Source: Vagococcus sp. CY52-2 (GTDB taxonomy: Bacteria; Bacillota; Bacilli; Lactobacillales; Vagococcaceae). Taken from it: a stretch of DNA of 64,000 nt. Shown piece by piece: positions 1-10,415 of this stretch (positions are counted from its first letter, which is position 1; each line of letters starts with the position of its first letter). The stretch is taken from NCBI RefSeq assembly GCF_022655055.1, contig NZ_CP093384.1, positions 682,001-746,000 on the forward strand, written 5' to 3'. The notes under the pieces are model-generated. The model saw only the letters and a program-made list of their open reading frames with translations, was not told the origin of the DNA and searched no databases. Made by a program: the position numbers and the translations under genes.

Positions 1-1589
1 GAAATGACGTGATTGTTGTGGCATCTGTGTCTTGTATTTATGGCTTAGGTGATCCTAGAGAATATCAAAATCAAGTTTTGTCATTACGTGAAGGGATGGA
101 AATGGAACGGGATCAACTTCTTAGACATTTAGTTGATATTCAGTTTGAACGAAATGACATTGACTTTCAGCGTGGACGTTTCCGTGTACGCGGTGATGTT
201 GTGGAAATATTTCTAGCGTCAAAAGATGACTTTGCTTTAAGAATTGAATTTTTTGGTGATGAGATTGACCGCATTAGAGAGTTTAATGCCTTAACAGGTG
301 AAATTATTGGAGATAGAGAGCATGTGGCGATTTTCCCCGCGACTCACTTTGTGACGAATGAAGAGCATTTAGAAGAAGCCATCGCTAAAATTCAAAAAGA
401 ATTAGATTGGCGCTTAAAAGAACTTAGAAGTGAAGAAAAATTATTAGAAGCCCAACGATTAGAACAGCGAACTAATTATGATATTGAAATGATGCGTGAG
501 ATGGGGTATTGCTCAGGGATTGAAAATTACTCTCGGCATATGGATGGAAGACGAGAAGGAGAAGCACCTTACACTTTACTCGATTTTTTTCCTGATGATT
601 TTTTGATAATGGTAGATGAATCCCATGTTACGATGCCTCAAATTAGGGGCATGTATAATGGGGACAGAGCAAGAAAACAAATGTTAGTGGATTATGGTTT
701 CAGATTACCTAGTGCGTTAGATAACCGACCACTTAGATTGGAAGAATTTGAAGAAAAAGTGGACCAAATTATGTATGTGTCTGCTACTCCTGGACCGTAT
801 GAAATGGAACAAACAGATGACATTGTGGAACAAATTATTAGACCAACTGGCTTACTTGATCCAGTAATTGAAGTAAGACCAATCATGGGGCAAATTGATG
901 ATTTAGTCGGTGAAATATATGAACATGTTGAACGAAATGAGCGTGTCTTTATTACGACGTTAACGAAAAAAATGTCAGAGGACTTAACGGATTACTTTAA
1001 AGAATTAGGAATTAAAGTAAAATATTTACATAGTGACATAAAAACACTTGAGAGAACAGAAATTATTCGCGATTTACGATTAGGTGAGTTTGATGTTTTA
1101 ATAGGGATTAACTTATTGCGTGAGGGATTAGATGTTCCTGAAGTGTCACTTGTTGCCATACTTGATGCTGATAAAGAAGGGTTCTTACGTAGTGAACGCT
1201 CACTTATCCAAACCATCGGACGAGCGGCAAGAAACGCCGACGGTAAAGTTATTATGTATGCTGATAAGATTACTGACTCAATGGAGCGAGCGATGTCAGA
1301 AACAAGTCGTCGTCGGACTATTCAGGAAGAATATAATGCCGAACATGGTATTGTACCGAAAACAATTAAGAAAGATATTCGTGATTTGATTCGCATTACA
1401 AAAGAAAGCGAAGATGAATCAGCTGATTCAGTGTCTATTAAAGAACAATACAATGCAATGGATAGAGATGGAAAAGAAGCTGTTTTACTTGATATTGAGT
1501 TACAAATGAAAGATGCTGCCAAGGCACTTGATTTTGAAAAAGCTGCCACATTGAGAGATACGTTGCTAGAACTAAAAGCAAGTAAATAG
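1..1589 (+). CDS. uvrB: UvrABC system protein B (5'-truncated by window edge)
   Basis: Helicase-like damage-verification subunit of the UvrABC nucleotide excision repair complex. The reading frame is already open at base 3 (N-D-V-I-V-V-A-S), so the real start lies before the window; about 528 C-terminal residues of a usual ~660 are present. Visible motifs are the Walker B DESH box within [13 protein letters not shown], the motif V region [13 protein letters not shown], the motif [11 protein letters not shown], and a C-terminal UVR domain ([18 protein letters not shown]) that contacts UvrC. It lies 12 bases before uvrA, so the two are probably co-transcribed. No defect is seen in the visible part. 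Confidence 0.97.
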   Translation, partial: NDVIVVASVSCIYGLGDPREYQNQVLSLREGMEMERDQLLRHLVDIQFERNDIDFQRGRFRVRGDVVEIFLASKDDFALRIEFFGDEIDRIREFNALTGEIIGDREHVAIFPATHFVTNEEHLEEAIAKIQKELDWRLKELRSEEKLLEAQRLEQRTNYDIEMMREMGYCSGIENYSRHMDGRREGEAPYTLLDFFPDDFLIMVDESHVTMPQIRGMYNGDRARKQMLVDYGFRLPSALDNRPLRLEEFEEKVDQIMYVSATPGPYEMEQTDDIVEQIIRPTGLLDPVIEVRPIMGQIDDLVGEIYEHVERNERVFITTLTKKMSEDLTDYFKELGIKVKYLHSDIKTLERTEIIRDLRLGEFDVLIGINLLREGLDVPEVSLVAILDADKEGFLRSERSLIQTIGRAARNADGKVIMYADKITDSMERAMSETSRRRTIQEEYNAEHGIVPKTIKKDIRDLIRITKESEDESADSVSIKEQYNAMDRDGKEAVLLDIELQMKDAAKALDFEKAATLRDTLLELKASK

Positions 1590-1601
1590 GAGATAAGGTA
1601 T

Positions 1602-4424
1602 ATGGCAAATGATAAAATAGTGATTCGTGGTGCAAGAGCACATAATTTAAAAAATATAGATGTAACTATTCCAAGAGATAAACTCGTCGTGATTACAGGA
1701 CTTTCTGGTTCAGGAAAAAGTTCCTTAGCATTTGATACGTTATACGCTGAAGGGCAACGTCGTTATGTCGAAAGTTTGTCGTCATACGCACGACAATTTT
1801 TAGGGCAAATGGATAAGCCAGATGTTGATAGTATTGATGGGTTGAGTCCAGCCATTTCAATTGACCAAAAGACAACCAGTAAAAATCCTCGTTCAACAGT
1901 TGGGACCGTCACGGAGATAAATGACTATTTAAGGCTATTATTCGCTCGAGTAGGTGAGCCTATTTGTCCAAATGATGGTACGAAAATTAGTAGTCAGTCT
2001 CCAGAGCAGATGACAGACAAATTGTTAGAGTTAGAAGAAAGAACGAGAATTCAGATTCTAGCACCACTCATTCGTGGGAAAAAAGGACAACATAAAAAAG
2101 TATTTGAAAAAATCAAAAAAGATGGGTTTGTCCGAGTGAGAGTTGATGGGGAAACCTATGATAATTCTGAAGTGCCAGAGTTAGAAAAAAATAAAAAGCA
2201 TGATGTTGAAATTATCGTTGACCGTATTGTGATAAAAGATGGCGTTCGCTCAAGATTGTTTGACTCACTTGAATTGGCGTTGCGTTTGGCAGATGGTTAT
2301 GTATTAGTAGATGTGATGGGACAAGAAGAGATGTTGTTTAGTGAGCATTACGCTTGCCCTTACTGTGGATTTACAGTAGGCAATATTGAACCTCGATTGT
2401 TTTCATTTAATACGCCATTTGGTGCGTGTCCAGAGTGTGATGGATTAAGTGTTAAGTTGGAAGTAGATGCAGACTTAGTTGTTCCAGATGAGATGAAAAC
2501 GTTACGTGAAGGAGCGATTGTACCGTGGAATCCAATCAGCTCAAATTACTACCCAAATATGTTAGAACAAGCCTGCGAACAATTTGGTATTGATTTTGAT
2601 ACACCATTTAAAGAATTAACAAAAGAACAAAAAGATTTATTGTTCAGAGGGTCTGGAGAAAAGACGTTCCATTTCCACTATAAAAATGAGTTTGGTGGCG
2701 TGCGTGATGTTGATATTCCTTTTGAAGGGATTTTAACAAATATTAATCGTCGTTATCACGAAACAAATAGTGATTATACAAGAGAACAAATGAAGCTATA
2801 CATGACAGAATTAACATGTGAAACGTGTCATGGTTATCGACTAAACAAAGAAGCCTTATCGGTAAAAATTGATGGGAAACATATTGGAGAAATCAGTGAT
2901 TTATCAGTAAATAAATCATTAAATTATATGTCCAAGTTAACGTTTGGTGAACAAGATACCATAATTTCACAGCCAATTTTAAAAGAAATAAAAGATAGAT
3001 TAAGTTTCTTAGAAAATGTCGGTTTGGGGTATTTAACGCTAAGCCGTTCTGCTGGAACATTATCGGGTGGAGAAGCCCAACGTATTCGTCTCGCTACTCA
3101 AATTGGGTCAAATCTATCAGGTGTACTATACATTTTAGATGAGCCATCTATTGGATTGCATCAGCGAGACAATAATCGCTTAATTGATTCGCTTAAAAAG
3201 ATGCGTGATTTAGGTAATACACTAGTTGTTGTGGAACATGATGAAGATACAATGCGAGCGGCAGATTATCTAATCGATATTGGTCCAGGTGCTGGTGAAC
3301 AAGGTGGAGAAATTATATCAGCTGGAACGCCAGAAGAAGTGGAAAAAGATCCACATTCATTAACTGGTCAATATTTATCTGGTAAAAGGAAAATCGATGT
3401 CCCTACAGAACGACGTGAAGGCAATGGTGAATGTGTTAAAATTACTGGTGCCAAAGAAAATAACTTGAAGAATCTATCAGTTGAATTTCCGATGGGGAAA
3501 TTTGTTGCGGTTACTGGTGTCTCTGGTTCTGGTAAAAGTACATTGGTTAATACGATTTTAAAGAAAGCTCTGGCTCAAAAAATTAATCGTAATTCAGCTA
3601 AACCTGGTAAGTTTGATAAGATTACAGGCTATGAATCGATTGAAAAAATAATTGATATTGATCAAAGTCCGATTGGACGAACACCAAGAAGTAATCCGGC
3701 AACTTATACGAGTGTGTTTGATGATATACGTGATTTGTTTGCTAAAACCAATGAAGCCAAAACACGTGGTTATAAAAAGGGGCGTTTTAGTTTTAATGTG
3801 AAAGGTGGCCGATGTGAAGCATGTCGTGGTGACGGTATCATCAAAATCGAGATGCACTTTTTACCAGATGTGTATGTTCCTTGTGAAGTGTGTCATGGTC
3901 AACGATATAATTCTGAAACATTAGAAGTGAGATATAAAGGAAAAAATATTGCAGAAATATTAGAGATGACAGTGGAAGAATCTGTTGACTTTTTCCAAGC
4001 GATTCCTAAAATACATCGTAAGCTTCAAACGATTGTGGATGTCGGACTTGGTTACGTGAAGTTAGGTCAATCAGCAACTACCTTATCTGGTGGGGAAGCA
4101 CAACGTATGAAGTTAGCCAGTGAATTACATAAACGTTCATCAGGTAAAAATTTCTACATATTGGATGAACCAACAACAGGTCTTCATACTGAAGATATTA
4201 GTCGCTTACTTGAAGTACTAAATCGTTTAGTGGATAGTGGAAACACTGTCCTGGTTATTGAGCACAATCTTGATGTCATTAAAACGGCTGATTATGTGAT
4301 TGATTTAGGACCAGAAGGTGGAGATGGTGGTGGAACCATTATCGCAACTGGAACACCAGAAGACATTATTAAAGTAGAAGAAAGTTATACAGGCTATTAT
4401 TTAAAAGAAGTGATGGAACGTTAA
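1602..4424 (+). CDS. uvrA: UvrABC system protein A (excinuclease ATPase)
   Basis: Damage-recognition ATPase of nucleotide excision repair, cytoplasmic and dimeric, which loads UvrB. At 940 residues it has the normal family length. It carries two ABC cassettes: a first Walker [10 protein letters not shown] near residue 32, a second GVSGSGKST near residue 640, and two signatures LSGGEAQR (near 486 and 828). Zinc-finger cysteines are seen as CPYC/CPEC in the first half and CEAC/CEVC in the second. The ATG follows an AGGAGATAAGG-like site, 12 bases after the uvrB stop. A hairpin terminator follows at 4446. Confidence 0.98.
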   Translation: MANDKIVIRGARAHNLKNIDVTIPRDKLVVITGLSGSGKSSLAFDTLYAEGQRRYVESLSSYARQFLGQMDKPDVDSIDGLSPAISIDQKTTSKNPRSTVGTVTEINDYLRLLFARVGEPICPNDGTKISSQSPEQMTDKLLELEERTRIQILAPLIRGKKGQHKKVFEKIKKDGFVRVRVDGETYDNSEVPELEKNKKHDVEIIVDRIVIKDGVRSRLFDSLELALRLADGYVLVDVMGQEEMLFSEHYACPYCGFTVGNIEPRLFSFNTPFGACPECDGLSVKLEVDADLVVPDEMKTLREGAIVPWNPISSNYYPNMLEQACEQFGIDFDTPFKELTKEQKDLLFRGSGEKTFHFHYKNEFGGVRDVDIPFEGILTNINRRYHETNSDYTREQMKLYMTELTCETCHGYRLNKEALSVKIDGKHIGEISDLSVNKSLNYMSKLTFGEQDTIISQPILKEIKDRLSFLENVGLGYLTLSRSAGTLSGGEAQRIRLATQIGSNLSGVLYILDEPSIGLHQRDNNRLIDSLKKMRDLGNTLVVVEHDEDTMRAADYLIDIGPGAGEQGGEIISAGTPEEVEKDPHSLTGQYLSGKRKIDVPTERREGNGECVKITGAKENNLKNLSVEFPMGKFVAVTGVSGSGKSTLVNTILKKALAQKINRNSAKPGKFDKITGYESIEKIIDIDQSPIGRTPRSNPATYTSVFDDIRDLFAKTNEAKTRGYKKGRFSFNVKGGRCEACRGDGIIKIEMHFLPDVYVPCEVCHGQRYNSETLEVRYKGKNIAEILEMTVEESVDFFQAIPKIHRKLQTIVDVGLGYVKLGQSATTLSGGEAQRMKLASELHKRSSGKNFYILDEPTTGLHTEDISRLLEVLNRLVDSGNTVLVIEHNLDVIKTADYVIDLGPEGGDGGGTIIATGTPEDIIKVEESYTGYYLKEVMER

Positions 4425-4445
4425 AATGAGGTATATATTATGATG

Positions 4446-4475
4446 AAAACGACAGATTAATTTTTGTCGTTTTTT
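4446..4475 (+). terminator. Rho-independent terminator after uvrA
   Basis: A 9-bp stem AAAACGACA / TGTCGTTTT with a 10-base loop runs into T5. It separates the uvrBA unit from the phosphate operon. Confidence 0.85.
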
Positions 4476-4517
4476 GTTATTTTAAGTAAAGAAATTGTAT
4501 AAATTTATTAGATTTTT

Positions 4518-4633
4518 TGTAAAGCGGTTACATTGTAAATTAAATGTAAAAAGACTTGCAATTTATGTTACTAAATTATATGTTTATCATGAGATAAGTC
4601 AGAAACTATTTCAATATGTAAATTTTTTGTAAA
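4518..4633 (+). promoter_or_regulatory. pstS promoter region with five TGTAAA motifs (candidate PhoP boxes)
   Basis: TGTAAA occurs at 4518, 4534, 4545, 4618 and 4628. Its complement TTTACA resembles the TTAACA-type PhoP half-site of Firmicutes, and the 4534/4545 pair has the typical 11-base period. A candidate promoter TTGCAA (4556-4561), 17 bases, TATGTT (4579-4584) lies between the two motif groups. The motifs and spacing are seen directly; control by a PhoPR-type system is inferred, and no phoPR genes are in this window. Confidence 0.55.
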
Positions 4634-4651
4634 AATTTAGGGGGGACATTC

Positions 4652-5512
4652 GTGAAAAGAGTGTTAAAAATGATCGCATCAGTAGGGTTTTTATTGACTG
4701 TTACAGGATGTGGCGCAGTTGACAATGGAGAATCTATTAATGCTGTTGGGTCATCTGCCATGCAACCACTTGTTGAGGCAGCTGGTGAACAATATAGTAG
4801 TAATCATTTAGGTAAATTTATTAATGTACAAGGTGGAGGTAGTGGAACTGGTTTAAGTCAAGTTCAATCCGGTGCCGTACAGATAGGTGATTCCGATTTG
4901 TTTGCAGAAGAAAAAGAAGGAATTGACAGTAAACTATTAGTTGATCATAAAGTAGCTGTTGTTGGATTGACACCAATCATTAATAAAGAAGTTGGTGTGT
5001 CAAACATCACAATGGAAAATTTAAGGAAAATATTTACAGGTGAAATTACCAATTGGAAAGAAGTTGGCGGAAAAGATCAAGATGTCGTTTTGATTAATCG
5101 AGCTACAGGAAGTGGTAGTCGTCACACGTTTGAACAATGGGTATTGGATGGACAAAAAGCAAAAGGGTCACAAGAACAAGACTCTACTGGGATGGTTAGA
5201 CAAATCGTTAGTACCACACCTGGCGCAATCAGTTACGTAGCTTTCTCTTATGTTACAAAAGATGTGGCAACATTAAGTATTGATGGTGTAAAACCTACAG
5301 AAAATAACGTTAAAAATAATAAATGGGTTATTTGGTCATATGAACATATGTATACAAAAGGAGAACCAAAAGGATTAACAAAAGAGTTCTTAGAATATAT
5401 GTTGACTGATGAAGTACAAGAAGATATTGTTCCTCAACTTGGTTATATACCAGTATCACAAATGCAAGTTGAGCGTGATGTTGAAGGTAATATAAAAGAA
5501 ATTTCCAAATAA
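4652..5512 (+). CDS. pstS: Phosphate ABC transporter substrate-binding lipoprotein
   Basis: Extracellular phosphate-binding component of the high-affinity PstSCAB importer. The 286-residue product has a signal peptide with a lipobox (V-T-G-C near residue 21), so it is probably a diacylglyceryl-anchored lipoprotein. The PBP-like phosphate-binding signatures are visible: VGSSAMQPL near the N terminus, GGGSGTGLSQ, and NRATGSGSRHTFEQWVL. The start is GTG after an AGGGGGGAC ribosome site. It is first in an operon with pstC, pstA, two pstB copies and phoU. The TGTAAA array upstream suggests induction on phosphate limitation. Confidence 0.96.
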   Translation: MKRVLKMIASVGFLLTVTGCGAVDNGESINAVGSSAMQPLVEAAGEQYSSNHLGKFINVQGGGSGTGLSQVQSGAVQIGDSDLFAEEKEGIDSKLLVDHKVAVVGLTPIINKEVGVSNITMENLRKIFTGEITNWKEVGGKDQDVVLINRATGSGSRHTFEQWVLDGQKAKGSQEQDSTGMVRQIVSTTPGAISYVAFSYVTKDVATLSIDGVKPTENNVKNNKWVIWSYEHMYTKGEPKGLTKEFLEYMLTDEVQEDIVPQLGYIPVSQMQVERDVEGNIKEISK

Positions 5513-5541
5513 AAATTGTTGTTTCAATAGGAGGATATATT

Positions 5542-6462
5542 TTGGAAGATATTCAAAGCAAATTGCTAAAAAAGTCAAAAAAAGCAAAATTAGAACAATT
5601 TGGTAAGACTATTAGTTTTATTGCCATTTTATTTATTGTTGTCGTTGTCGTTGCCATCTTTTATTTTGTAGCGAGTAAAGGTTTAGCTACCTTCTTTAAA
5701 GATAAAGTAAATCTATTCGATTTTCTTTTTGGAAAAGAATGGAACCCAGGATCTGTGAGTGACTCTGGAAAACCATTGGTTGGAGCATTGCCAATGATTA
5801 CAGGCTCGTTTATTGTGACACTATTATCCGCCATTATTGCAACGCCTTTTGCGATTGGTGCAGCGGTTTTTATGACAGAGATTTCACCAAAATTAGGAAC
5901 AAAAATATTACAACCAGTTATTGAATTATTGGTTGGTATTCCTTCAGTTGTTTATGGATTTATTGGGCTATCTGTTGTTGTTCCTGCTGTACGTAATGTA
6001 TTTGGAGGGTCTGGATTTGGTATTTTGGCTGGAACTTTTGTTTTATTTGTTATGATTTTACCAACAGTAACATCAATGACAATTGATGCATTAAAATCTG
6101 TACCAAGACATTATCGTGAAGCATCATTAGCACTTGGCGCAACACGTTGGCAAACAATCTATAAGGTAGTGCTAAGGGCGGCAATTCCAGGTATTTTAAC
6201 TGCTGTTGTATTTGGTATGGCAAGAGCCTTTGGGGAAGCTTTAGCCATTCAAATGGTTATTGGTAATGCTTCACTGATGCCACATAACTTAATTACACCA
6301 GCCTCAACTTTAACAAGTGTGTTAACTATGGGAATAGGAAATACTGTTATGGGAACACTTGAAAACAATGCACTTTGGTCATTAGCTTTACTATTGCTAT
6401 TAATGTCTCTATTCTTTAATGTTGTGACACGATTAATTGGTAAAAAAGGAGAGCTGAAATAA
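5542..6462 (+). CDS. pstC: Phosphate ABC transporter permease PstC
   Basis: One of the two membrane permeases of the Pst phosphate importer. The 306-residue protein has about six hydrophobic segments and the inner-membrane-complex EAA loop (REASLALGATRWQTIYKVVLRAAIPGI, near residues 194-219) that couples to PstB. TTG is used as the start, behind GGAGGATATAT. It lies 29 bases after pstS, and its stop codon overlaps the ATG of pstA by one base, indicating translational coupling. Confidence 0.96.
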   Translation: MEDIQSKLLKKSKKAKLEQFGKTISFIAILFIVVVVVAIFYFVASKGLATFFKDKVNLFDFLFGKEWNPGSVSDSGKPLVGALPMITGSFIVTLLSAIIATPFAIGAAVFMTEISPKLGTKILQPVIELLVGIPSVVYGFIGLSVVVPAVRNVFGGSGFGILAGTFVLFVMILPTVTSMTIDALKSVPRHYREASLALGATRWQTIYKVVLRAAIPGILTAVVFGMARAFGEALAIQMVIGNASLMPHNLITPASTLTSVLTMGIGNTVMGTLENNALWSLALLLLLMSLFFNVVTRLIGKKGELK

Positions 6463-7346
6463 TGAATGCAAAAAAAGCGGATAAGATAGCAACAGGCGTA
6501 TTATACGCCGTTGCAGGTATTATTACATTAATCCTGGCTAGTTTAATTTTGTATATTTTAGGTCGTGGATTACCTCATATCAGTTGGAGTTTCTTAACGA
6601 CACCATCTAAGAGTTTTCAAGCTGGTGGAGGGATTGGTATTCAGTTGTTTAACTCATTTTACTTATTAATTATTACGATGCTAATTAGTATTCCAATTTC
6701 TTTAGGAGCTGGTATTTATTTATCAGAATATGCCAAGAAAAACTTTTTTACTAACGTTATTCGTACAGCGATTGAAGTATTAAGTTCACTTCCTTCAGTG
6801 GTTGTTGGTTTATTTGGATTCTTAGTGTTTGTTATTCAAGCTGGTTTAGGCTTTTCTATTATTTCTGGTGCATTAGCTTTAACGTTTTTCAACTTACCCC
6901 TCTTAACAAGAAATGTTGAAGAATCATTAAAAGCTGTGCATTATACACAACGTGAAGCAGGCTTAGCTCTTGGCTTATCAAGATGGGAAACTGTCACACG
7001 TGTTGTGGTTCCTGAAGCACTACCAGGTATTTTAACAGGCGTTATTTTAGGAGCAGGTCGTATTTTTGGTGAAGCCGCAGCATTAATTTATACTGCTGGA
7101 CAAAGTGCTCCAGCACTTGATTTTACTAATTGGAACCCATTAAGCATTTCTAGTCCATTAAATATCTTTAGACAGGCAGAAACACTAGCTGTTCACATTT
7201 GGAAAATTAATAGTGAAGGTAACATGCCAGATGGCGCTCAAGTATCAGCAGGAGCTTCTGCTGTGTTGATCATTGCTGTATTACTATTTAACTTTTTAGC
7301 ACGTTTCTTAGGTAAGAAACTCCATAAAAAAATTACATCAGCTTAG
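6462..7346 (+). CDS. pstA: Phosphate ABC transporter permease PstA
   Basis: Second membrane permease of the Pst importer, expected to pair with PstC in the membrane. At 294 residues it has six hydrophobic helices and the EAA-type loop REAGLALGLSRWETVTRVVVPEALPG near residues 165-190. The ATG shares one base with the pstC stop (TAATG). A short gap of 13 bases leads to the first pstB. No irregularity is seen. Confidence 0.96.
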   Translation: MNAKKADKIATGVLYAVAGIITLILASLILYILGRGLPHISWSFLTTPSKSFQAGGGIGIQLFNSFYLLIITMLISIPISLGAGIYLSEYAKKNFFTNVIRTAIEVLSSLPSVVVGLFGFLVFVIQAGLGFSIISGALALTFFNLPLLTRNVEESLKAVHYTQREAGLALGLSRWETVTRVVVPEALPGILTGVILGAGRIFGEAAALIYTAGQSAPALDFTNWNPLSISSPLNIFRQAETLAVHIWKINSEGNMPDGAQVSAGASAVLIIAVLLFNFLARFLGKKLHKKITSA

Positions 7347-7359
7347 ATTGGGGATTTAA

Positions 7360-8169
7360 ATGAAAACTTATAATACCGATGATACGCATATCATAACAAT
7401 GAATAAAGATGAACAGAATTTGGCGTTAGAAACAAAAGATATACATGTTTGGTATGGTGATAATGAGGCGATTAAAGGGGTATCACTAGAATTTGAAAAA
7501 AATAAAATTACGTCTCTTATTGGTCCGTCAGGATGTGGAAAATCAACTTATTTACGTTCTTTAAATCGAATGAATGATCAAATCGACGGGACAAAAGTGA
7601 CAGGAGAAATTATTTATAAAAACATTGACATTAATTCGTCAAAAGTTGATGTTTATGAGATGAGAAAACATATTGGAATGGTATTTCAAAGACCTAATCC
7701 ATTCAGTAAATCTATTTATGAAAACATTACATTTGCCTTAAAACGTCATGGACAAAAAGATAAACAAACTTTGGATGAAGCAGTCGAAACAAGTTTGAAA
7801 CAGGCAGCTTTATGGGATCAAGTAAAAGACGATTTACATAAAAGTGCATTAGCATTATCAGGTGGACAACAACAACGACTTTGTATCGCTCGTGCTATTG
7901 CGATGAAACCAGATATTTTATTGCTGGATGAACCAGCTAGCGCACTAGATCCAATTTCTACTAGTAAGGTGGAAGAAACATTAATTAATTTAAAAGAAGA
8001 TTACACGATTGTCATCGTAACACATAATATGCAACAAGCGTCTCGTATTAGTGATTATACTGCGTTCTTTTACATGGGTAAGGTGTTAGAATATGATCAA
8101 ACGAAAAAAATCTTCACTCGTCCAAAAATACAAGCAACCGAAGATTATGTTTCAGGTCACTTTGGTTAA
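7360..8169 (+). CDS. pstB: Phosphate import ATP-binding protein PstB (copy 1)
   Basis: ABC ATPase that powers phosphate import through PstCA. The 269 residues include Walker [10 protein letters not shown] (near residue 52), a Q-loop [11 protein letters not shown], the signature LSGGQQQRL, Walker [14 protein letters not shown] and the switch histidine in VTHN. It has an N-terminal extension of about 20 residues relative to copy 2, and P-A-S rather than P-T-S after the Walker B glutamate. It is followed 11 bases later by a second pstB; a paired arrangement is known in other Firmicutes (B. subtilis pstBA/pstBB). Confidence 0.95.
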   Translation: MKTYNTDDTHIITMNKDEQNLALETKDIHVWYGDNEAIKGVSLEFEKNKITSLIGPSGCGKSTYLRSLNRMNDQIDGTKVTGEIIYKNIDINSSKVDVYEMRKHIGMVFQRPNPFSKSIYENITFALKRHGQKDKQTLDEAVETSLKQAALWDQVKDDLHKSALALSGGQQQRLCIARAIAMKPDILLLDEPASALDPISTSKVEETLINLKEDYTIVIVTHNMQQASRISDYTAFFYMGKVLEYDQTKKIFTRPKIQATEDYVSGHFG

Positions 8170-8180
8170 GGAGGAACGTT

Positions 8181-8933
8181 ATGTCAATAATTGAATCAAA
8201 CGACTTGCACTTATATTATGGTAATAATGAAGCCTTAAAGGGAATTACGATGGATTTTGATCAAGGTGGCATTACGGCTTTGATTGGCCCATCAGGATGT
8301 GGAAAGTCAACTTTTTTAAGAACGTTAAATCGAATGAATGATTTAATTCCATCTGTAACGATTACAGGGAAAGTGACGTATAAAAATAATGATATCTATA
8401 GTCCAAAAACAGATATTGTCACGCTACGTAAACAAATTGGAATGGTGTTCCAACAACCTAATCCTTTTCCATTTAGTATTTATGAAAATGTTATTTATGG
8501 TTTACGATTGGAAGGAAAGCATTCTAAAGAAGAACTAGATCGTATAGTGGAAGAAAGTCTAAAAGCTGCAGCGGTTTGGGATGATGTAAAAGATAAATTA
8601 AATAAAAGCGCACTTTCTTTGTCTGGTGGCCAACAACAGCGGGTATGTATCGCTCGAGTACTAGCTGTTCAACCTGAAGTTATCTTATTGGATGAACCAA
8701 CTAGTGCTCTTGATCCAGTTTCTAGTGGAAAAATAGAAAATATGTTGTTAGAATTAAAAGATGACTATACAATGATTATGGTAACACATAATATGCAACA
8801 AGCCTCACGTATATCAGATAAAACAGCGTTTTTTCTAAATGGTGATTTAATTGAATATGATAAAACGAAAAAAATATTTTTAAATCCTGGACAAAAAGAA
8901 ACGGAAGATTATATCACTGGTAAGTTTGGTTAA
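8181..8933 (+). CDS. pstB: Phosphate import ATP-binding protein PstB (copy 2)
   Basis: Second PstB-type ATPase of the operon, 250 residues. Walker [10 protein letters not shown] lies near residue 36, the Q-loop reads [11 protein letters not shown], the signature is LSGGQQQRV and Walker [13 protein letters not shown]. It is closely similar to copy 1 across the whole length, so the pair arose by tandem duplication. The ATG follows AAGGAGGAACGTT. Both copies keep all catalytic motifs, so both look functional; whether they form a heterodimer or serve different conditions cannot be read from sequence. Confidence 0.95.
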   Translation: MSIIESNDLHLYYGNNEALKGITMDFDQGGITALIGPSGCGKSTFLRTLNRMNDLIPSVTITGKVTYKNNDIYSPKTDIVTLRKQIGMVFQQPNPFPFSIYENVIYGLRLEGKHSKEELDRIVEESLKAAAVWDDVKDKLNKSALSLSGGQQQRVCIARVLAVQPEVILLDEPTSALDPVSSGKIENMLLELKDDYTMIMVTHNMQQASRISDKTAFFLNGDLIEYDKTKKIFLNPGQKETEDYITGKFG

Positions 8934-8970
8934 CAAAAAAAGATAAGGCAAGATGAAGGAGATGAAGGAC

Positions 8971-9648
8971 ATGCTTAGAAGTCAATTTGAAGAAGATTTA
9001 CAAAATCTACATGATAAATTTGAAAACATGGGTAATGATGTAAATACAGCGATTAGTAATTCTGTACGTGCATTTATTGACCATGATAAATCACTAGCAA
9101 AAAATGTGATTGAATCTGATAGCGAAATCAACGCACAGGAATTAGGTCTGGAAAAGAAGAGTTTTGAAATGATTGCTCTACAACAACCTGTTACAACAGA
9201 TTTAAGACGCATTGTAACAATTATGAAAGCAAGTTCCGACTTAGAACGTATGGGAGATCATGCTGTTTCAATTGCAAAAGCAACGATTCGATTAAAAGGA
9301 AACAAACGTGTTTTATCGATTGAAGAGGAAATATCTGATATGGCGACACATGTAATGGGAATGGTTAGTTCTGTATTGGATGCTTATATTCATACAGATA
9401 GCGACAAAGCAATCAAAATCGCTCAAAGTGATAGAGTAACAAATGATTATTTTAAATCGATTTATCGTCATTCAATTAAAGCTATGGAACAAGATACTGA
9501 AACAGTTATTGTTGGAGCTGATTATTTACAGGTTGCTGGATATTTAGAACGTATCGGGGATTATGTCTGCAATATCTGTGAGTGGATTATCTACTTAAGA
9601 ACAGGTAAAATATCCGAATTAGCAGCAACAATGCATGAAGATGAATAA
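8971..9648 (+). CDS. phoU: Phosphate transport regulator PhoU
   Basis: Negative regulator of Pst transport and of the Pho two-component signal. From the ATG at 8971 the product has 225 residues and begins M-L-R-S-Q-F-E-E, the usual PhoU N terminus. An upstream in-frame ATG at 8953 lacks a good ribosome site, while AAGGAGATGAAGGAC precedes 8971. Two repeated three-helix PhoU domains carry metal-site motifs: DLERMGDHAVSIA near residue 75 and YLERIGDYVCNICEW near residue 190. It closes the pst operon and is followed by a strong terminator. Confidence 0.94.
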   Translation: MLRSQFEEDLQNLHDKFENMGNDVNTAISNSVRAFIDHDKSLAKNVIESDSEINAQELGLEKKSFEMIALQQPVTTDLRRIVTIMKASSDLERMGDHAVSIAKATIRLKGNKRVLSIEEEISDMATHVMGMVSSVLDAYIHTDSDKAIKIAQSDRVTNDYFKSIYRHSIKAMEQDTETVIVGADYLQVAGYLERIGDYVCNICEWIIYLRTGKISELAATMHEDE

Positions 9649-9654
9649 TCAATT

Positions 9655-9687
9655 AAAACACTTAGATTTATTATCTAAGTGTTTTTT
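9655..9687 (+). terminator. Rho-independent terminator after phoU
   Basis: A perfect 12-bp stem AAAACACTTAGA / TCTAAGTGTTTT with a 7-base loop and T6 ends the pst-phoU operon. Confidence 0.9.
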
Positions 9688-9728
9688 ATATATTTTAAAG
9701 ATTTTATATTCACTTTAAATGGCCTTTT

Positions 9729-9773
9729 AAGAATAAATATTAATTTTTACGTTATTTTATGAATAAATATGTT
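9729..9773 (+). promoter_or_regulatory. Two ARG-box-like sites upstream of the argG relic
   Basis: AAGAATAAATATTAA (9729-9743) and TATGAATAAATATGTT (9758-9773) resemble ArgR/AhrC boxes (CATGAATAAAAATGCA-type in Bacillus). They are about 29 bases apart and lie directly before the decayed argG. The match is by eye; the role is inferred from position. They may still titrate ArgR although the genes behind them are dead. Confidence 0.45.
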
Positions 9774-9840
9774 GAGGAGGTACCTTGAAATAGATAATAT
9801 TGAACATAATTTAATTTGTAGAAATTAGAGGAATATAATA

Positions 9841-10413
9841 TGACAAAAGAAAAAGTAGGTTTAGCTTATTCAGATAGATTGGATACATCAGTAGCAATTA
9901 GTTGGTTAAAAAAGAGTATGATGTGGTTGCTGTTTACTTGGATGTAGGTGAAGGGAAAGATTTAGATTTATTAAAGAAAAAGCCTTGACAGTTGGCGCTA
10001 TTGAATCTTATGTGATTGATGTTCGTGAAGAGTTTGTGACTGATGTTGTCTTACCAGCCTTACCAACACATGCTTACTATGAGCAAAAATACCCATTAGT
10101 ATCGGCTTTAAGTCGTCTATTAATTTTAAAAAAATTAGTAGAATTAGCGCATCAAGTTGATGCAACAGTGATGGCATATGAGTGTCTAGGGGCGATGACA
10201 CTCTTACCGGATCATAAAGAAAGTGAAGATTGAACACTCGTACGCGAAGTATCGCATTTTAAACCAATTTTAGAAAACACATTGTCTAATTTAATAGACA
10301 ATGCATTATGATTTAATCCAGCGATACAAGCGATTTTAGCATACATTAAAGAAACACAAAAAGTAGTTAATGGAACCGCAAAAGTGAAATTATACAAGAG
10401 GAGAGCCACTGTT
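9841..10413 (+). pseudogene. argG: Argininosuccinate synthase relic (argG), frameshifted and internally deleted
   Basis: Translation in pieces gives an ArgG-type N terminus (KVGLAYSDRLDTSVAISWLK), then in another frame [20 protein letters not shown], then [18 protein letters not shown] and [11 protein letters not shown]. After that it jumps to the C-terminal part ([41 protein letters not shown]). At least two single-base frameshifts (near 9912 in an A-run and near 9985), several stops and a missing middle third show loss of function. A full ArgG has about 400 residues; less than half is left. The order argG-argH is that of a normal arginine biosynthesis operon. Confidence 0.88.
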
Positions 10414-10415
10414 AA

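Noticed and set aside
8953-8970. Upstream ATG for phoU
   Set aside because: No ribosome site, while AAGGAGATGAAGGAC is placed correctly for the ATG at 8971, which gives the family-typical N terminus.
9985-10233. 82-codon ORF as an independent small gene
   Set aside because: Its translation is the middle of ArgG ([20 protein letters not shown]); it is part of the argG relic.
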